From DATEOR01 sp963766725 (GTDB lineage: Bacteria; Actinomycetota; Thermoleophilia; Gaiellales; Gaiellaceae), in the NCBI GenBank assembly GCA_963766725.1, contig CAVYBK010000005.1, positions 1-64,000 on the forward strand: a DNA stretch of 64,000 bases. The letters run 5' to 3'. The translations under genes were made by a program, and so were the position numbers. Of the stretch, positions 54,985 through 62,945 are shown piece after piece. The notes beneath the pieces are model-generated. The model saw nothing but the letters and a program-made list of their open reading frames with translations, made no database searches and was not told the DNA's origin. The first letter of the stretch is position 1, and every line of letters starts with the position of its first letter.

Positions 54985-56386
54985 GAAGGCGCTCCGGGAC
55001 GAAGTCGAAGGCCAGGCCCCGCTCGAGTGCATGGCCGGCGCGAAACATGAGGTTCTCGGAGAACTGCGGGCCCAGGATCTGCAGGCCGACCGGAAGTCCC
55101 TCGGAGAGGCCGCACGGAATCGAGAGGCCGGGCAGACCGGCCATGTTGGCGGGGATCGTGAGCAGGTCGGAGAGGTACATGGCGAGCGGGTTTTCCGCTT
55201 TCTCGCCGACCTTGAAGGCCACCGTGGGGCTCGTCGGGCTGAGCAGCAGGTCGTAGTCCTCGAACGCCGCCGCGTGCTCCTGCGCGATCACCGTTCGCAC
55301 CTTCTGGGCCTGCCCGTAGAAAGCGTCGTAATAGCCGGCGGAGAGGGCGTACGTCCCGATGAGGATGCGCCGGCGCGGCTCGGGGCCGAAGCCCTCCCAG
55401 CGCGTGCGCGAGTAAAGGGCGGTGAGGTCGCCGTCACCGGCCGCGCGGAAGCCGTAGCGAACGCCGTCGTAGCGGGCGAGGTTCGAGCTGGCCTCCGCGG
55501 GGGCGACGAGGTAGTAGCAGGCGAGGCCGTAGTCCACCGAGCGCGGCAGGCGACATTCCCCTACCTCCGCTCCGAGATCCTCGGCGAGTTTGATCGCCTT
55601 CGCGACGGCCTCGCTCACGCCGGGCTCGATGCCGTCGGCCTCGTTCAGCTCCTTCGGGATGCCGATGCGGATGCCGTTGAGATCTTCGGCCTCGGGGATG
55701 GCCACGGGCTCGGGGAGCTCGACCGTCGTCGAGTCGCAGGCGTCGCGGCCGGCGATCGTTCCGTAGAGGCGCGCGCAGTCGCGGACGGTCTTCGTGATCG
55801 GGCCGACCTGGTCGAGGCTCGACGCGAAGGCGACGATCCCGTAGCGCGAGACCGTGCCGTAGGTCGGGCGCAGGCCGACGAGGCCGCAGAGCGACGCGGG
55901 CTGCTTGATCGACCCGCCCGTGTCCGAGCCGAGGCCCCACGGGGCGAGCCCGCCCGCGACCGCGGCGGCGGTGCCACCGGACGAGCCGCCGGGCACGCGC
56001 TCGGGATCCCACGGGTTCTTCGACGGGCCGTAGGCCGAGTTCTCGGTGGACGAGCCCATGGCGAACTCGTCCAGATTGGTCTTGCCGATGAGCGGCAGCC
56101 CGGCCTCCTTGACGCGCGTCGCGACGGTGGAGTCGAAGACGGGGACGTAGCCCTCGAGGATGCGGGAGCCGGCCGTGGTCGGGACGCCGCGCGTCGTGAT
56201 GTTGTCCTTGAGCGCGATCGGGACGCCGTTTCCGGGCTCGCCGACGACGTGCAGGTAGGCGTGGAGCTCTGGGTCGCGCTCGCCGATCGCCTCGACGTAG
56301 GCACCGGCGAGCTCGTCGCCGGAGACCTCGCCGGACTCGAGGAGCCCGGCGGCCTCTTCCGCGGTGAGACGAAGAGTGTCGATCAC
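54977..56386 (-). CDS. gatA: Asp-tRNA(Asn)/Glu-tRNA(Gln) amidotransferase subunit A
   Basis: 469 aa amidase. IALKDNITTRGVPTTAGSRI with catalytic Lys, VPGGSSGGTAAAVAGGLAPW and GSDTGGSIKQPASLCGLVGL with the cis-Ser and nucleophile Ser of the Ser-cisSer-Lys triad, then RPTYGTVSRYGI. It releases ammonia from glutamine for GatB. Start GTG 56386 is chosen for AAGGA 8 nt upstream; GTG 56407 is the alternative. Confidence 0.95.
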   Translation of the reverse strand: MIDTLRLTAEEAAGLLESGEVSGDELAGAYVEAIGERDPELHAYLHVVGEPGNGVPIALKDNITTRGVPTTAGSRILEGYVPVFDSTVATRVKEAGLPLIGKTNLDEFAMGSSTENSAYGPSKNPWDPERVPGGSSGGTAAAVAGGLAPWGLGSDTGGSIKQPASLCGLVGLRPTYGTVSRYGIVAFASSLDQVGPITKTVRDCARLYGTIAGRDACDSTTVELPEPVAIPEAEDLNGIRIGIPKELNEADGIEPGVSEAVAKAIKLAEDLGAEVGECRLPRSVDYGLACYYLVAPAEASSNLARYDGVRYGFRAAGDGDLTALYSRTRWEGFGPEPRRRILIGTYALSAGYYDAFYGQAQKVRTVIAQEHAAAFEDYDLLLSPTSPTVAFKVGEKAENPLAMYLSDLLTIPANMAGLPGLSIPCGLSEGLPVGLQILGPQFSENLMFRAGHALERGLAFDFVPERLRG

Positions 56387-56486
56387 GGGGCGGTTCCTTG
56401 GGGCCACCCCACGCCACCACCCGCTTTCACGCTAATGGGGAAAAGCGCACCCGTGGCGCGCAAAAAGCCAAAGAATCGAAGGGATG

Positions 56487-56774
56487 TCACGACCCGACCG
56501 CCGGGACACGGAAGGCCCCACCTTCCGGGTCAGGCGCATTGGCCAGAGCATCCTCCGGCGAGAGAGAGGGACGCGACTCGTCCTCCTGCCACACGTTGAC
56601 GACCGCCAGCGGATGCGAGGTCGGCTCGACGTCGGAAAGGTCGAGCTCCGCGACCTTCCCCACCGCTTCGAGAATCGCGCCGAGCTCGTCGCGCACGCGG
56701 TCGACCTCGCCCTCGGGAATCTCGAGGCGCGCGAGGCGCGCTACGTGCAAAACGTCTTCTCTCGTGATCGCCAT
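56487..56774 (-). CDS. gatC: Asp-tRNA(Asn)/Glu-tRNA(Gln) amidotransferase subunit C
   Basis: 95 aa. DVLHVARLARLEIPEGEVDR, VRDELGAILEAVGKVAELDL, VEPTSHPLAVVNVWQEDESR: the GatC belt that wraps GatA and GatB. First gene of gatCAB; about 100 nt separate it from gatA. Confidence 0.93.
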   Translation of the reverse strand: MAITREDVLHVARLARLEIPEGEVDRVRDELGAILEAVGKVAELDLSDVEPTSHPLAVVNVWQEDESRPSLSPEDALANAPDPEGGAFRVPAVGS

Positions 56775-56817
56775 ACGACCTCCGAAGCCTCGAACTCTAA
56801 GACTCGAACCTTAAAGA

Positions 56818-56844
56818 GACGGGCCCCGTTGAAGGGGGCCCGTC
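56818..56844 (-). terminator. terminator of the cold-shock gene
   Basis: A 10-bp stem (GACGGGCCCC and GGGGCCCGTC) with a 7-nt loop, followed on the minus strand by TCTTT. 22 nt after the csp stop. Confidence 0.75.
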
Positions 56845-56866
56845 AGCGGCTTGCTCGAACTTCGGG

Positions 56867-57067
56867 CTAGATGACCGAAACGTTCGCCGCCTGCAGGCCC
56901 TTCTGGCCCTGAACGACCTCGAACTCGACGCGCTGTCCCTCTTGGAGAGACTTGTAGCCGTCCATCGTGATGGCCGAGAAGTGGACGAAAACGTCCTCGC
57001 CCTCAGCGCGCTCGATGAAGCCGTAGCCCTTCTCGTTCGAGAACCACTTGACGGTGCCTTCTGCCAA
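56867..57067 (-). CDS. cold-shock protein
   Basis: 66 aa, exactly one cold-shock domain: GTVKWFSNEKGYGFIERAEG (RNP1), DVFVHFSAI (RNP2), LQEGQRVEFEVVQGQKGLQA. RNA chaperone. The start is TTG 57067, with AGGAGG 8 nt upstream, giving the family's MAEGTVKW beginning. A leader of up to 100 nt precedes it. Confidence 0.93.
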   Translation of the reverse strand: MAEGTVKWFSNEKGYGFIERAEGEDVFVHFSAITMDGYKSLQEGQRVEFEVVQGQKGLQAANVSVI

Positions 57068-57162
57068 CGTGTTGCCTCCTTCACAAACAAACGACGGCCC
57101 GGCAACGAGCCGCCGCGTAGCTACTAAACACCGCAACGTGCTGCGGCGCCATCAATGTAGCG

Positions 57163-58017
57163 TCAGTCCAGGGGGAAGGCAAGCTGACCCACCTGGTAGC
57201 GGGCGGCCTTCACGGTGTTGCGCAAAAGCGAGGCAATCGTCATCGGTCCGACACCGCCCGGGACCGGCGTGAGGCGGCCTGCTTTGCCCCGCACGTCCTC
57301 AGCCACGTCGCCCACGACCTTGCCCTCGACCCGGTTGATTCCGACGTCCACGACGGTCGCCCCCTCCCGCACCATGTCGCCCGTGATCATGGCCGCGCGC
57401 CCGACCGCGGCGACCACAACATCTGCCTCCCGAACCACCGCTCCTAGGTCCCGCGTGCGGCTGTGGCAGATCGTCACCGTCGCGTGCTCCGCCAGGAGCA
57501 GGAGGGCCATCGGCTTGCCCACGATGTTGGACCGCCCCACCACCACCGCCCGCGCGCCGAGGAGCTCGACCTCGTACTCGCGCAGGATCTCCATGATCCC
57601 GGCCGGCGTCGCCGCGACGAAGGTCGGTGTCCCCTGAAGGAGGTGGCCGGCGCTGAAGGGATGGAAGCCGTCCACGTCCTTGATGGGCGCGATGGAGCGG
57701 ATGATGCGGTCCTCGTCGATCTGCTCGGGGAGCGGGAGCTGACAGAGGATCCCGGTCACGCGCTCGTCCGCGTTGAGCTCGGCGACGAGGCGGAGGAGCT
57801 CCTCTTCGGTCGTCTCGGCCGAGAGCTTGTGGTCGAACGGCTCGATCCCGACCTCGCGGCAGGCTTCCTGCTTTCGCTTGATGTAGATCTCCGACGCCGG
57901 GTCCTCGCCGACGAGCACCGTGGCAAGGCCGGCCGGCTGCGCGAGCGCGGCGACGTCCTGCGCGACCTCCGCGCGCACCCGCTCGGCGAGCGCCTTTCCA
58001 TCCATGAGGACAGTCAC
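57163..58017 (-). CDS. folD: methylenetetrahydrofolate dehydrogenase/cyclohydrolase FolD
   Basis: 284 aa. ASEIYIKRKQEACREVGIEP with the catalytic Lys, GILCQLPLPEQIDEDRII, DVDGFHPFSAGHLLQGTPTF, VVVGRSNIVGKPMALLLLAE and GGVGPMTIASLLRNT. It interconverts methylene-, methenyl- and formyl-THF. GTG 58017 with TAACGT 8 nt upstream; ATG 58005 is the alternative. Confidence 0.95.
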   Translation of the reverse strand: MTVLMDGKALAERVRAEVAQDVAALAQPAGLATVLVGEDPASEIYIKRKQEACREVGIEPFDHKLSAETTEEELLRLVAELNADERVTGILCQLPLPEQIDEDRIIRSIAPIKDVDGFHPFSAGHLLQGTPTFVAATPAGIMEILREYEVELLGARAVVVGRSNIVGKPMALLLLAEHATVTICHSRTRDLGAVVREADVVVAAVGRAAMITGDMVREGATVVDVGINRVEGKVVGDVAEDVRGKAGRLTPVPGGVGPMTIASLLRNTVKAARYQVGQLAFPLD

Positions 58018-58025
58018 GGCGCGAA

Positions 58026-58035
58026 ACGTTAGCCT
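58026..58035. promoter_or_regulatory. overlapping divergent -10 elements of folD and diiron gene
   Basis: ACGTTAGCCT: TAACGT on the minus strand 8 nt before GTG 58017, TAGCCT on the plus strand 10 nt before ATG 58046. Confidence 0.45.
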
Positions 58036-58045
58036 GCCGGGGCAA

Positions 58046-58861
58046 ATGGAGTCAGAACAGCTACCCCCGCTCGAGCAGAGCGAGGACCGCTCGGCCTACG
58101 AAGGGGTCCTTCGCTACTACGAGCTGGCCAAGCGGGCCGAATGGCAGGTCCGCGACCTCCCGTGGAACGACCTGCCGCCCGTTCCGGAGTACAAGGGCAG
58201 CGCACAGAAACTGGCGCGGCGCCAGGACATGTGGCGCTCGGTCGTCACGCAGCAGCTCCAGGCGGACGAGCTCGCCGTCGAGATGGCGACCCAGCTCTTC
58301 CGCATGGCCCCCGACCCCGAGGCGAAGCTCTACTACACGACGATGGTGCAGGACGAGTCGCGCCATACCGAGGCGTGGCTCCGGCTCGTCGACGCCGCGG
58401 GAGGGCGCGGCGAGCCCGACCCATATCTGAACGAACTCGCGAAGATGCAGATCGAGGCGGACACGCTCGAGGAGAAGGTCGTGAACATGCAGGTCTTCTA
58501 CGAGCGCCTGATCATCCCGCGCTTCCGCCTCATCGCCCGCTCCTCGCGCGGCACCGTCCTCGAAGACCTCTGCAACCGGCTCACGGTGGACGACGGCATC
58601 CACCACGGGTCGGGGATGGCCTACGCGCGCGTCTTGATCGAGCAGGCGCCCGAGAAGACCAAGAAGAAGATCGTGGAGTCCTCGAACAGGATGCTGCCGA
58701 TCTTCGCCAAGCACGCCCTGTGGAGACCGAAGGCGCGCGAGCTCGTCGGCGCGCTCATGCGGGACACCGACGTCCGGCGGCTTCGCGAGGACCTCGAGAC
58801 CGGCGTGCGCCTCGCGACGTCGCTCGGCCTCGACGTCTCCGACGTCCAGATCCCGTCCTGA
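58046..58861 (+). CDS. ferritin-like diiron protein
   Basis: 271 aa. All-helical; ADELAVEMATQLFRMAPDPE and TMVQDESRHTEAWLRLVDAA give E and ExxH ligands, EKVVNMQVFYERLIIPRFRL and RLTVDDGIHHGSGMAYARVL the second half of a four-helix bundle. It resembles ribonucleotide-reductase-like oxygenases (AurF or acyl-ACP desaturase type). Coupled to HMG-CoA reductase through CTGA. Substrate unknown; an isoprenoid or acyl chain would fit the context. Confidence 0.75.
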   Translation: MESEQLPPLEQSEDRSAYEGVLRYYELAKRAEWQVRDLPWNDLPPVPEYKGSAQKLARRQDMWRSVVTQQLQADELAVEMATQLFRMAPDPEAKLYYTTMVQDESRHTEAWLRLVDAAGGRGEPDPYLNELAKMQIEADTLEEKVVNMQVFYERLIIPRFRLIARSSRGTVLEDLCNRLTVDDGIHHGSGMAYARVLIEQAPEKTKKKIVESSNRMLPIFAKHALWRPKARELVGALMRDTDVRRLREDLETGVRLATSLGLDVSDVQIPS

Positions 58862-60078
58862 GCACCTCGTCCCGCAGCCGCTGGCCGCGCAAGAACGACC
58901 CCGAGTCGATCCGCGCCCGCCAGGAGCTGCTCGGCCTCGACGGCGTCGTCACCGACCACGACCTGTCGCCGCTCGCCAAGGCAACCGAGGCGATCACCGG
59001 AATCGCGGTCGTCCCTGTCGCGGTCGTCGGCCCGGTCGAGCTCGAGCTCGGCGAGTACGAGCTGGAGGAGCCCGAGGGCCGGCTCGTCGAGCGCGGGCGG
59101 AGCCAAGACTCCGTCTACGTGCCTCTCGCCAACACCGAAGGCGGGCTCTCGATTTCGCTCTTCCGCGGAGCGAAGGCCGCGGCCGAGTCGGGCGGCTTTC
59201 GCACGCACGTGCTTCACGACCGCGTGACGCGTGCATCGGCGTTCCTGTTCGACTCGACCGCCGACGCGGTCGCCTTCTCGCGCTGGATCGAGCCCCAGGT
59301 CGTCCCGATGCGCGACTGGCTTGCGGGCGAGCCGATCGGCGGGCTCTCGAAGCACGCGAAGCTGCGCGAGCTCGAGACGCACGTCGTCGGGCCCACCTGC
59401 CACGTGCTCTACGCCTACACGACCGGCGACGCGGTCGGGATGAACATGATCACCCGCAACTCCTACGCTCTGAACCAGGGCTTCGTGCTCGAGAACGCGC
59501 CGGTGAAGCCGAAGCGCGCAGTCCTCGAGGGGAACATGGGCGGGGACAAGAAGCCGTCCCACCGCTACTTCGAGCGCGGCGGGCACGGGAAGACGGTCAT
59601 CGCCGAATGCACGCTCACGGAGGAGGCCGTCCGCCGAGTCCTGAAGACCACGCTGGACGACCTCGCCGACCTCGCCTTCGTCGGGACGCACGGCGCCATC
59701 GCGTCCGGGATGCAGTCGGTCGCGTTCACGCCGGCGACCGCAATCGCAGCGCTCTTCATCGCCACGGGCCAGGACGTCGGCATGGTCGGCACGAGCTCGA
59801 TGGCGCACGGGACGGCGCACAAGGTGGACGGCGGCCTGCACGCGACGATCCGGCTCCCGGGGCTCGAGGTGGCGACCATCGGCGGCGGCACGACCCTCCC
59901 CTCCGCGAACGCCTGGCTGAGCCTGCTCGACTGCGCCGGTGCGGGAAAGGTCTACCGCTTCGCGCAGATCGTCGCCGCGGCGACGCTGGCGCTCGAGATC
60001 TCCGCGTCGGCGGCGATGGCCACAGCCGGGTCTGAGAACTTCTACAAGGCCCACTTCGAGCGGGGCGGCCTGCGCTGA
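58858..60078 (+). CDS. hydroxymethylglutaryl-CoA reductase, CTG start
   Basis: 406 aa, catalytic part only. GIAVVPVAVVGPVELE, VPLANTEGGLSISLFRGAKA with catalytic Glu, TGDAVGMNMITRNSYALNQG, MGGDKKPSHRYFERGGHGKT with the catalytic Lys, FIATGQDVGMVGTSSMAHGT, VATIGGGTTLPSANAWLSLL and a final FYKAHFERGG that could supply the catalytic His. It would make mevalonate from HMG-CoA. The conserved N-terminus requires the CTG at 58858, overlapping the stop of the diiron gene as CTGA; no ATG, GTG or TTG occurs in frame before residue 150. Confidence 0.85.
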   Translation: MSTSSRSRWPRKNDPESIRARQELLGLDGVVTDHDLSPLAKATEAITGIAVVPVAVVGPVELELGEYELEEPEGRLVERGRSQDSVYVPLANTEGGLSISLFRGAKAAAESGGFRTHVLHDRVTRASAFLFDSTADAVAFSRWIEPQVVPMRDWLAGEPIGGLSKHAKLRELETHVVGPTCHVLYAYTTGDAVGMNMITRNSYALNQGFVLENAPVKPKRAVLEGNMGGDKKPSHRYFERGGHGKTVIAECTLTEEAVRRVLKTTLDDLADLAFVGTHGAIASGMQSVAFTPATAIAALFIATGQDVGMVGTSSMAHGTAHKVDGGLHATIRLPGLEVATIGGGTTLPSANAWLSLLDCAGAGKVYRFAQIVAAATLALEISASAAMATAGSENFYKAHFERGGLR

Positions 60079-60554
60079 GCCGAATCCCGCCGCACCACGA
60101 CCCTTCGTGTTGGGGCTGTGGCGACAACCCGGACGGCATCCACCTCCCTCTCCCCACTGAGGAGGGAATCGACCGCTACGAGGCGACGTTCTCCTTCGGC
60201 GAGCGCCATCAGGCCGCGCCGGGAATCGTCCACGGAGGCCTCGTCGGCGCCGCGCTGGACGAGGCCTGCGGCCTCCTCGCCACGTGGCACCGCTTCCCGG
60301 CCGTGACTGCCCGGATCTTCGTCCGCTACCGCCGGCCCGTGCTCATCAACCGCAAGCTCGCAATCGCCGCGTGGGTGACCGAGAGCCGCGGGCGGCGGAT
60401 CCACATCGACGGCGACCTCCGCCTGGACGGCGAGATCCTCGCCGAGACTCGCGGAGCCTTCCTGCACGTGCCGCTCGAGCACTTCCTCGCGAGCCCGGAA
60501 GGACGGGCCGCCGGCGAAGCCTGGCGGCGGCGATTTCACTCCGACGGGGAATAG
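60075..60554 (+). CDS. PaaI-type hotdog thioesterase, CTG start
   Basis: 159 aa. HDPSCWGCGDNPDGIHLPLP, FSFGERHQAAPGIVHGGLVG and AALDEACGLLATWHRFPAVT are the PaaI/YigI features; IFVRYRRPVLINRKLAIAAW and EILAETRGAFLHVPLEHFLA follow. It would hydrolyse an acyl-CoA. The start is CTG in a CTGA overlap with the HMG-CoA reductase stop; the first GTG in frame is residue 77, after the active-site motif. Confidence 0.85.
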   Translation: MSRIPPHHDPSCWGCGDNPDGIHLPLPTEEGIDRYEATFSFGERHQAAPGIVHGGLVGAALDEACGLLATWHRFPAVTARIFVRYRRPVLINRKLAIAAWVTESRGRRIHIDGDLRLDGEILAETRGAFLHVPLEHFLASPEGRAAGEAWRRRFHSDGE

Positions 60555-60588
60555 CGCGCGAGGCGCATCCGACGATGATGCGACGCGT

Positions 60589-60828
60589 ATGGAGCGATGT
60601 GAGGGCTACTACCGCCTCGAGAACCGACGCTGCGACCGCACGGCAACCCGGGATGTGCGGGCGGCCGACGGGCAGTACTACCAGGTGTGCGAATACCACT
60701 CCCGGCAGACCTGGACTGCGAGCGTGGCCCATTGGCACGGCGACACGGAGCTCCGCTCCTCCGCGCCGACGCCCGTTCGCCCCTCGCCGGCCCGGCCGCG
60801 TTCCCTTGCGCTGAGTCCGGCCGACTAA
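60589..60828 (+). CDS. small Cys/His-rich protein
   Basis: 79 aa: ERCEGYYRLENRRCDRTATR, then GQYYQVCEYHSRQTWTASVA. The spacing C-x9-C-x18-C-x2-H suggests one zinc site, like small treble-clef or CHC domains. The C-terminus is Pro/Arg-rich. No family recognised. Confidence 0.55.
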   Translation: MERCEGYYRLENRRCDRTATRDVRAADGQYYQVCEYHSRQTWTASVAHWHGDTELRSSAPTPVRPSPARPRSLALSPAD

Positions 60829-60878
60829 CGAGGCGGCGGTCTCGTGCCGCCGCCTCAGCCGGTGTGGTAGGAAGCGCC

Positions 60879-61292
60879 ATGCCCGCCGCACCGCTCCCCC
60901 CTGCGCTCCGCGCCTTCCTCGCAGGATCGCGCCAGGCGGTCGTCGGCACGATTCGCGACGACGGGTCGCCGGTCACGACGGCCTGCTGGTACGGCCTTCA
61001 GGACGACGGACGCATCCTTCTGACGATGGACCGAGACAGCCACCGGCTCCGCCACCTGCACGGCGAGCCGCGCATCGCACTGACCGTGCTCGGGGACGAC
61101 TGGTACAACCAGCTCTCGCTCCTCGGACGCGTGGTCGAGATCCGTGATGACCCGGAGCTCCGCGATATCGACGCTCTCTCTCATCGCTATCTCGGCGAGC
61201 CCTACGAGGACCGCTCCTACAACGGGATGAGCGTGCTTTTCGAGGTCGAGCGCTGGCACACGTGGGGCGATCCAGCCAGCGAGGCAGCCTGA
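60879..61292 (+). CDS. PNPOx-like F420/FMN-dependent protein
   Basis: 137 aa: LRAFLAGSRQAVVGTIRDDG, SPVTTACWYGLQDDGRILLT, MDRDSHRLRHLHGEPRIALT and SLLGRVVEIRDDPELRDIDA. Compact split barrel of the F420-binding type. AGGAAG precedes ATG. Its stop overlaps the methyltransferase start as CTGA. Confidence 0.85.
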   Translation: MPAAPLPPALRAFLAGSRQAVVGTIRDDGSPVTTACWYGLQDDGRILLTMDRDSHRLRHLHGEPRIALTVLGDDWYNQLSLLGRVVEIRDDPELRDIDALSHRYLGEPYEDRSYNGMSVLFEVERWHTWGDPASEAA

Positions 61293-62008
61293 CGTACTAC
61301 CGCGACGATCTCGCGCTAGTGCACCACCTCGGCTTTGGCTTCCATGCCGACGCCACCGCACCGGGCGTCCTCGCGCTCCTCGAGCCGGTGCGCGGCGGCC
61401 TCGTCCTCGAGCTCGGCTGCGGGAGCGGCCTTCTCACCCGGCACCTCGTCGAGGCGCGGCACCGCGTCCTGGCCACGGACGCCTCGCCCGCGATGCTGGC
61501 GCTCGCCGGGGAGACAGCGCCGGGCGCGGAGGTGCGGCGGCTGGTTCTCCCCGACGATCTTCTGCCCGAGTGCGACGCGGTCGTCTCCGTCGGCCATGTC
61601 CTCAGCTACCTCCCCGACGAGGCCGCCGTCGACCGTGCGTTGGCCGCCGCCGCGGACGCCTTGCGGCCAGGCGGTGTCCTCGCTCTCGACCTCTGCGATC
61701 TGCGCTACGGCGAGCTGCGTCGCGGCGAGCCGAGCTCGAGCCGGATCGCCGAGGACTGGGCGATCGTCACGCGATTCAGCCTCCCGAGGCCGAACCTCTT
61801 CGTCCGCGAAATCGCAGCGTTTCTCCGCAGCGAGGACGGCACTTGGCGGCGCGACGACGAGCGCCACGAGAACGTTCTCGTCGACACTGCTCTTGCGCCG
61901 GCGCTCCTCGCAGAGCACGGAGTCCAAGCCCGGGTCGCCGAATCCTTCGGGGACGAGGTCCTGCCGGACGGGCTGGTTGCGATCGTCGGCCGCAAGGTGG
62001 ACGGCTGA
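61289..62008 (+). CDS. SAM-dependent methyltransferase, probable CTG start
   Basis: 239 aa class I methyltransferase: LTYYRDDLALVHHLGFGFHA, VLELGCGSGLLTRHLVEARH (SAM motif I), VLATDASPAMLALAGETAPG, CDAVVSVGHVLSYLPDEAAV and LRPGGVLALDLCD. Relatives begin at xTYYxDDLAxxHH, which is the CTG at 61289 in a CTGA overlap; GTG 61262 would add nine unconserved residues. Substrate unknown. Overlaps the ZIP gene by one base (TGATG). Confidence 0.85.
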   Translation: MTYYRDDLALVHHLGFGFHADATAPGVLALLEPVRGGLVLELGCGSGLLTRHLVEARHRVLATDASPAMLALAGETAPGAEVRRLVLPDDLLPECDAVVSVGHVLSYLPDEAAVDRALAAAADALRPGGVLALDLCDLRYGELRRGEPSSSRIAEDWAIVTRFSLPRPNLFVREIAAFLRSEDGTWRRDDERHENVLVDTALAPALLAEHGVQARVAESFGDEVLPDGLVAIVGRKVDG

Positions 62009-62739
62009 TGGGCGCTGCGTTCGGCTGGGGGTTGCTGGCGGCCTCCTCGCTCGTCATCGGCGCGATTGCGGCACTCGTGCTCCGCATCGATCGGCAGCTG
62101 ATCGGCTTGATTATGGGCTTTGGCGCCGGAGTCCTGATCAGCGCGATCTCGTTCGACCTCGTCGAGGAGGCGGTGGACAAAGGCCCCGACAAGTGGGCGC
62201 CTTTGCTCGGGATTCTCGCCGGGTGCCTGGTGTTCTTCGGCGGCGACCAACTGATCTCGCGCCACGGTGGTGCAGATCGCAAGGATTCGGGCGGCGCGCA
62301 GGAGGAGGGCTCCCCGCTCGCGATCGTGCTCGGGACGGTGCTCGACGGAATCCCGGAGTCCCTGGTGATCGGGCTGACGATTGTCGAGGGCGGCGGTGTC
62401 GGCGCGGCCTACCTGGCGGCGGTCTTCATCTCGAACCTGCCCGAAGCGATCTCCTCCACGGCAGGACTCGTGGCGAGCGGCTGGCGGAAGTCACGGATCC
62501 TCTGGATGTGGATCGCGATCGCCCTCGTCTCGGGGCTCTCCTCCCTCCTCGGCTACAGCCTCTTCCAGGACGCCTCGCCGGACACCGTTGCCTTCATCCT
62601 CACGTTCGCCGCAGGCGGGATCCTCGCGATGCTGGCCGAGACGATGATGCCGGAGGCCTTCCAGCAGGGCCACAAGCTCGTCGGGATCGCGACGACGCTC
62701 GGCTTCGTCGTTGCGTTCGGCATCCACCAGCTCGACTGA
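62008..62739 (+). CDS. ZIP-family divalent metal transporter
   Basis: 243 aa, eight membrane helices. LIMGFGAGVLISAISFDLVE, GTVLDGIPESLVIGLTIVEG (the metal-binding helix 4, with Asp in place of His), AVFISNLPEAISSTAGLVAS (helix 5, N-x-x-E) and FAAGGILAMLAETMMPEAFQ. Zinc or another divalent metal; direction not certain. ATG overlaps the methyltransferase stop. Confidence 0.87.
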   Translation: MGAAFGWGLLAASSLVIGAIAALVLRIDRQLIGLIMGFGAGVLISAISFDLVEEAVDKGPDKWAPLLGILAGCLVFFGGDQLISRHGGADRKDSGGAQEEGSPLAIVLGTVLDGIPESLVIGLTIVEGGGVGAAYLAAVFISNLPEAISSTAGLVASGWRKSRILWMWIAIALVSGLSSLLGYSLFQDASPDTVAFILTFAAGGILAMLAETMMPEAFQQGHKLVGIATTLGFVVAFGIHQLD

Positions 62740-62945
62740 GCGGGGAGGGCGGAAAAAGGGCGCTGACCGGATTCGAACGCCGCGAGCCCGTTCGCGCCTC
62801 GAGTTCGTGATCGACGAAGTTCTGCTACAACGCGGTGCACGTCATGTACGGCCCGCCGTCCGAGTTCGCTGGAACCGAGCCACACGTCTGGCGACTGGCG
62901 ATGACCCTCGGAGGATCGCCCGACCGCTGAGCGGTCATCTGAGCA
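62740..62945. other. intergenic; palindrome before the next gene
   Basis: No gene recognised. At 62922-62936 a 7-1-7 palindrome (GACCGCT G AGCGGTC) ends 9 nt before the ATG at 62946, possibly an operator. A tRNA-like T-arm sequence near 62760 has no cloverleaf. Confidence 0.4.

Noticed and set aside
62757..62800. tRNA-like sequence with GGATTCGAAC
   Set aside because: The T-arm stem does not pair correctly, and no anticodon or D arm can be found; at most a decayed remnant.
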